From Planctomycetaceae bacterium (lineage in GTDB: Bacteria; Planctomycetota; Planctomycetia; Pirellulales; Pirellulaceae), in assembly GCA_018660825.1 (NCBI GenBank), contig JABJJO010000076.1, forward strand, positions 1 to 58,607: 58,607 bases of DNA, in the 5' to 3' direction. This document shows, piece after piece, positions 56,369-58,607 of the stretch. The notes beneath the pieces were generated by a model. The model made no database searches, was not told the origin of the DNA, and saw only the letters and a list, made by a program, of their open reading frames with translations. Position 1 is the stretch's first letter. The number at the start of each line of letters is the position of its first letter. Made by a program: the position numbers and the translations under genes.

Positions 56369-58156
56369 TCACTGTTCTTGCGGCGCTAACATGGGCGTTA
56401 GGTAATACAGCAAGTTGTCAAACATGGGGCCCATGATTAATGGTTTGTTGTTGTTGAGCATTTGTACGGTGCGGGATTGTGTGTGAAACACGAGTGTTAC
56501 TTCTTTGCCACCGTCTCTAAAGCGTAGGGCAAAATCCCAGCTTTGAATGTCCACCGGCGAAGACTCTTTCCAGAGATATGTATGATCCAAAATTAACATG
56601 TGGCGCGCGTGGATGAGTCCTTTGCGCGAAGAGATGTCCTTGGCAAGGAAAATGTTGTGCAGAGTGCCGTCGATGGTGAGTGTTGAATCCGACTCGGCAG
56701 TGTCCGCGGAATCGAGTTTGATTAATTCGACGTTATTCGCATGACGCAGGAGGTTAGCGGATTCTACACCCCAATAATCCAGCACGCCATCACCTTCGCT
56801 GATGCGAAATTGCCAGGCAAAAACTGCCATGGCGAGCGCGGTTCCAAATATCACGAAAATTACATATTTGCCCGCAACCATGGCGACAGTTTTTTCCGCA
56901 TTAACCTTTTCTCCGACAGCTTTTTCTGCAGTAGTCTTTAGCCGCAATGCCTCATTGTTATTTGGGTCTAATAAAATAACTGCTTTCCAATCACCGTTAT
57001 CTAAAAAGTCTCGAATTTCAGCTTCCTTCTCAGCAGCCTGTTGCCGCAAATCAGTTTGACTACCACCACACTCGCCGCAAATCTTGTCCCAGATTGCCAT
57101 TTCAATATCACAACCTAGACAAACAGCGCGTAATGATTCGGCACATTCACCGCAGAACTTACGATTCTCGCCATTAACGGCATTACAGGCGGGACAAACT
57201 CCCGAGGTCAACTCCTTTACAGGCGTCGCTATCACGTTTGATGCCGTTGAATCAAGAGCTTTCTTGAACTCTGCTGCCGACGCAAAACGATCCGCCGGAT
57301 CCTCTTCGAGGGCTTGCATCAAAAAATCTCTCATATTCACAGGTATGTCACGTTCGCGAATTACCTTGGGACTCTTACCCGTGAGCGTATGATAGAACGT
57401 GGCCGCCAAACTCCACAGATCACTGCGTTCGTCAACACTGGTACTATCGCGCCTTTGTTCCGGCGCCATATAATCTGGCGTACCCAAAACGGAACCGTCC
57501 TCCGTCACGCCTGTATCAGTGCTCTCATCCTTGGCTAAGCCAAAATCCGTGAGCTTCGGTACACCGTCTTCGGTCATCAAGACATTCGCGGGTTTAAGAT
57601 CGCGGTGGATAATTCCCTTACCATGAGCAAGTGTTAACGCGTCGCAAAGCTGGCAGGTAATTCTAATCGCCTCTTCCGGATCCAGTTTGCCTTTTCTGAG
57701 CCTCTCGAGCAGACTGCCACCTGAGACATACTCGATGACAATTAGCGGGCCATCAGCGTCTTGTCCGAACTCATGGATTTGAACGATGTTATTGTGATTC
57801 AGCGCCGCAATTGACTTCGCTTCGATGATAAACCGGCTGATCGTAGCAGAACTTCGAATCATTGTCCCTAAGATGCGTTTAATGGCAACTTGTCGACCTA
57901 GTGACTTATCGCGGGCCAGCAGAACTGCTCCCATGCCACCCTGACCCAGTTCACCTTCAATTTCAAAGCGTGCTCCCAGATCTATAACAGGCAAGCCCGC
58001 AGCTAAGTGATCTCCCTCGCCATCGTTTGTATCGCTCAGAGATGAAGTATCACCTCCTCCGAGCGTAGAACCGTCACCGAGACTCTGCTCAGCACGATCC
58101 GCTTTCGCGTCGCCGTCTAAGGTTTCACCTCCGAGGCTGTCTTCGTGATCTGGCAT
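56369..58156 (-). CDS. Membrane Ser/Thr protein kinase with double zinc ribbon
   Basis: A 595-residue protein. Residues 1-60 are acidic and probably unstructured. The Hanks-type kinase domain (about 65-320) is complete: GQGGMGAVLLARD, VAIKRI, HRDLKPANVL, DFGLAKD and GTPDYMAPEQ. Next comes a double zinc ribbon (about 325-375) with CPACN, KFCGEC, CLGCD and CGECGG. A short helical linker and a single transmembrane helix follow (about 440-462). The C-terminal 130 residues would be outside the cytoplasmic membrane and form a beta-rich domain of unknown type. Such kinases are numerous in planctomycetes; the target is unknown. It is convergent with the DUF1501 gene and followed upstream by the rhomboid gene. 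Confidence 0.93.
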   Translation of the reverse strand: MPDHEDSLGGETLDGDAKADRAEQSLGDGSTLGGGDTSSLSDTNDGEGDHLAAGLPVIDLGARFEIEGELGQGGMGAVLLARDKSLGRQVAIKRILGTMIRSSATISRFIIEAKSIAALNHNNIVQIHEFGQDADGPLIVIEYVSGGSLLERLRKGKLDPEEAIRITCQLCDALTLAHGKGIIHRDLKPANVLMTEDGVPKLTDFGLAKDESTDTGVTEDGSVLGTPDYMAPEQRRDSTSVDERSDLWSLAATFYHTLTGKSPKVIRERDIPVNMRDFLMQALEEDPADRFASAAEFKKALDSTASNVIATPVKELTSGVCPACNAVNGENRKFCGECAESLRAVCLGCDIEMAIWDKICGECGGSQTDLRQQAAEKEAEIRDFLDNGDWKAVILLDPNNNEALRLKTTAEKAVGEKVNAEKTVAMVAGKYVIFVIFGTALAMAVFAWQFRISEGDGVLDYWGVESANLLRHANNVELIKLDSADTAESDSTLTIDGTLHNIFLAKDISSRKGLIHARHMLILDHTYLWKESSPVDIQSWDFALRFRDGGKEVTLVFHTQSRTVQMLNNNKPLIMGPMFDNLLYYLTPMLAPQEQ

Positions 58157-58293
58157 GGTGGATGAGTAGTGGGTTTATGAAAATGTCAAGCGTTCATACT
58201 ACTCCAGCGGGAGATCGATGACAAATGCGGGGAGGTAGATGTGAGGGAAGCATATCCCGCTGTCCGGTGGTTCCATTGAAAGCGCTGCCTTTT

Positions 58294-58607
58294 TTAGTGA
58301 CCTAGTCGAGTGTGAGCATATCCAAATGCAACACCAGCGAGTAGCCCTGCTGCGTGTGCTAAGTGGCTGATTGCATCAAAAAATCCACCCTCTTCACTAA
58401 CCAATCCGATGCCCAGCCAGATCATCATAAAGATGAAAACAAACGGGGGAATGATGGTTCCCAAGTGCGGCAGCATTTTCATTTTGATCCAACCGAAGCC
58501 AATGATGCCATAGATGACTCCAGAGAAGCCGACGACCGGACCGCCACCGAGCGCCGTTAAACCGAAAATTCCATCGCCCGGAGTAATCGCCGGTAACAAA
58601 ATACTGA
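58294..58607 (-). CDS. Rhomboid family intramembrane serine protease (partial, runs off the right edge)
   Basis: The C-terminal 104 residues of a rhomboid protease. The catalytic Ser is in GFSGVIYG and the catalytic His in ISHLAHAAGLLAG, with hydrophobic helices between them. The N-terminal part lies outside the window. It cuts substrates within the membrane; targets unknown. Between its stop and the kinase start an 8-bp inverted repeat (CAGCGGGA at 58205 and TCCCGCTG at 58255) spans a 42-nt loop, too open for a convincing terminator. Confidence 0.88.
   Translation of the reverse strand, partial: SILLPAITPGDGIFGLTALGGGPVVGFSGVIYGIIGFGWIKMKMLPHLGTIIPPFVFIFMMIWLGIGLVSEEGGFFDAISHLAHAAGLLAGVAFGYAHTRLGH

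Overview
The window looks like chromosomal DNA of a planctomycete, most likely a marine Pirellulales-type bacterium. The main evidence is the protein content. There are six DUF1501 proteins and two large DUF1549/DUF1553 (PSD1) proteins with c-type haem motifs. Other planctomycete-typical families are DUF1080, ThuA, a sulfatase, a PQQ-like beta-propeller protein, secreted TIM-barrel isomerases and a Ser/Thr kinase. No rRNA or tRNA gene was seen, so placement below phylum is inference.

Layout. 1-8168: minus-strand genes for secreted proteins: a window-truncated isochorismatase/ThuA fusion, three DUF1501 proteins and a PSD1 cytochrome. 8231-9847: a plus-strand, GC-richer gene for an M48-type metallopeptidase with a zinc ribbon. 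It lies between two direct repeats of about 107 bp, set exactly 1500 bp apart. The right repeat is the real 3' end of a TIM-barrel isomerase gene; the left one is a decayed copy. 9791-20354: isomerase, double alpha/beta hydrolase, double DUF1080 protein, a second DUF1501/PSD1 pair and an AmpG-like transporter, all minus strand. 20577-20921: an isolated gene for ATP synthase subunit c with a signal peptide and its own terminator. 21173-25235: a ribose-type ABC importer operon (binding lipoprotein, double ATPase, permease with an unusual N-terminus). 25441-30295: plus-strand PQQ-like, TauD-like, ThuA and DUF1501 genes. 30405-33974: DUF2752 and phosphoesterase genes, then a divergent sulfatase.

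33989-39598 is the replication-origin neighbourhood: gyrB, dciA, dnaN, an AT-rich spacer with DnaA-trio-like repeats, and a divergent dnaA that lacks domain I. It is followed by a cysteine desulfurase, scpB, and hemA with a CcsA/HemX-like membrane gene. 44068-47619 holds a sigma-54 activator without a receiver domain. Upstream of it is a secreted HEAT-repeat protein that appears to contain a receiver-like segment. 47729-54098 carries argH, carB and pyrC (arginine and pyrimidine synthesis). The right end has a small basic hypothetical protein, a sixth DUF1501 protein, a membrane Ser/Thr kinase with a double zinc ribbon, and a truncated rhomboid protease.

Functionally, the secreted and ABC genes fit breakdown and import of complex, probably sulfated, polysaccharides. 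The central part is core replication and biosynthesis. The most unusual points are the repeat-flanked metallopeptidase gene, the domain-I-less DnaA beside a trio-type origin, the HEAT/pseudo-receiver plus sigma-54 activator pair, and the ABC permease with an inserted extracytoplasmic domain and decapeptide repeats.
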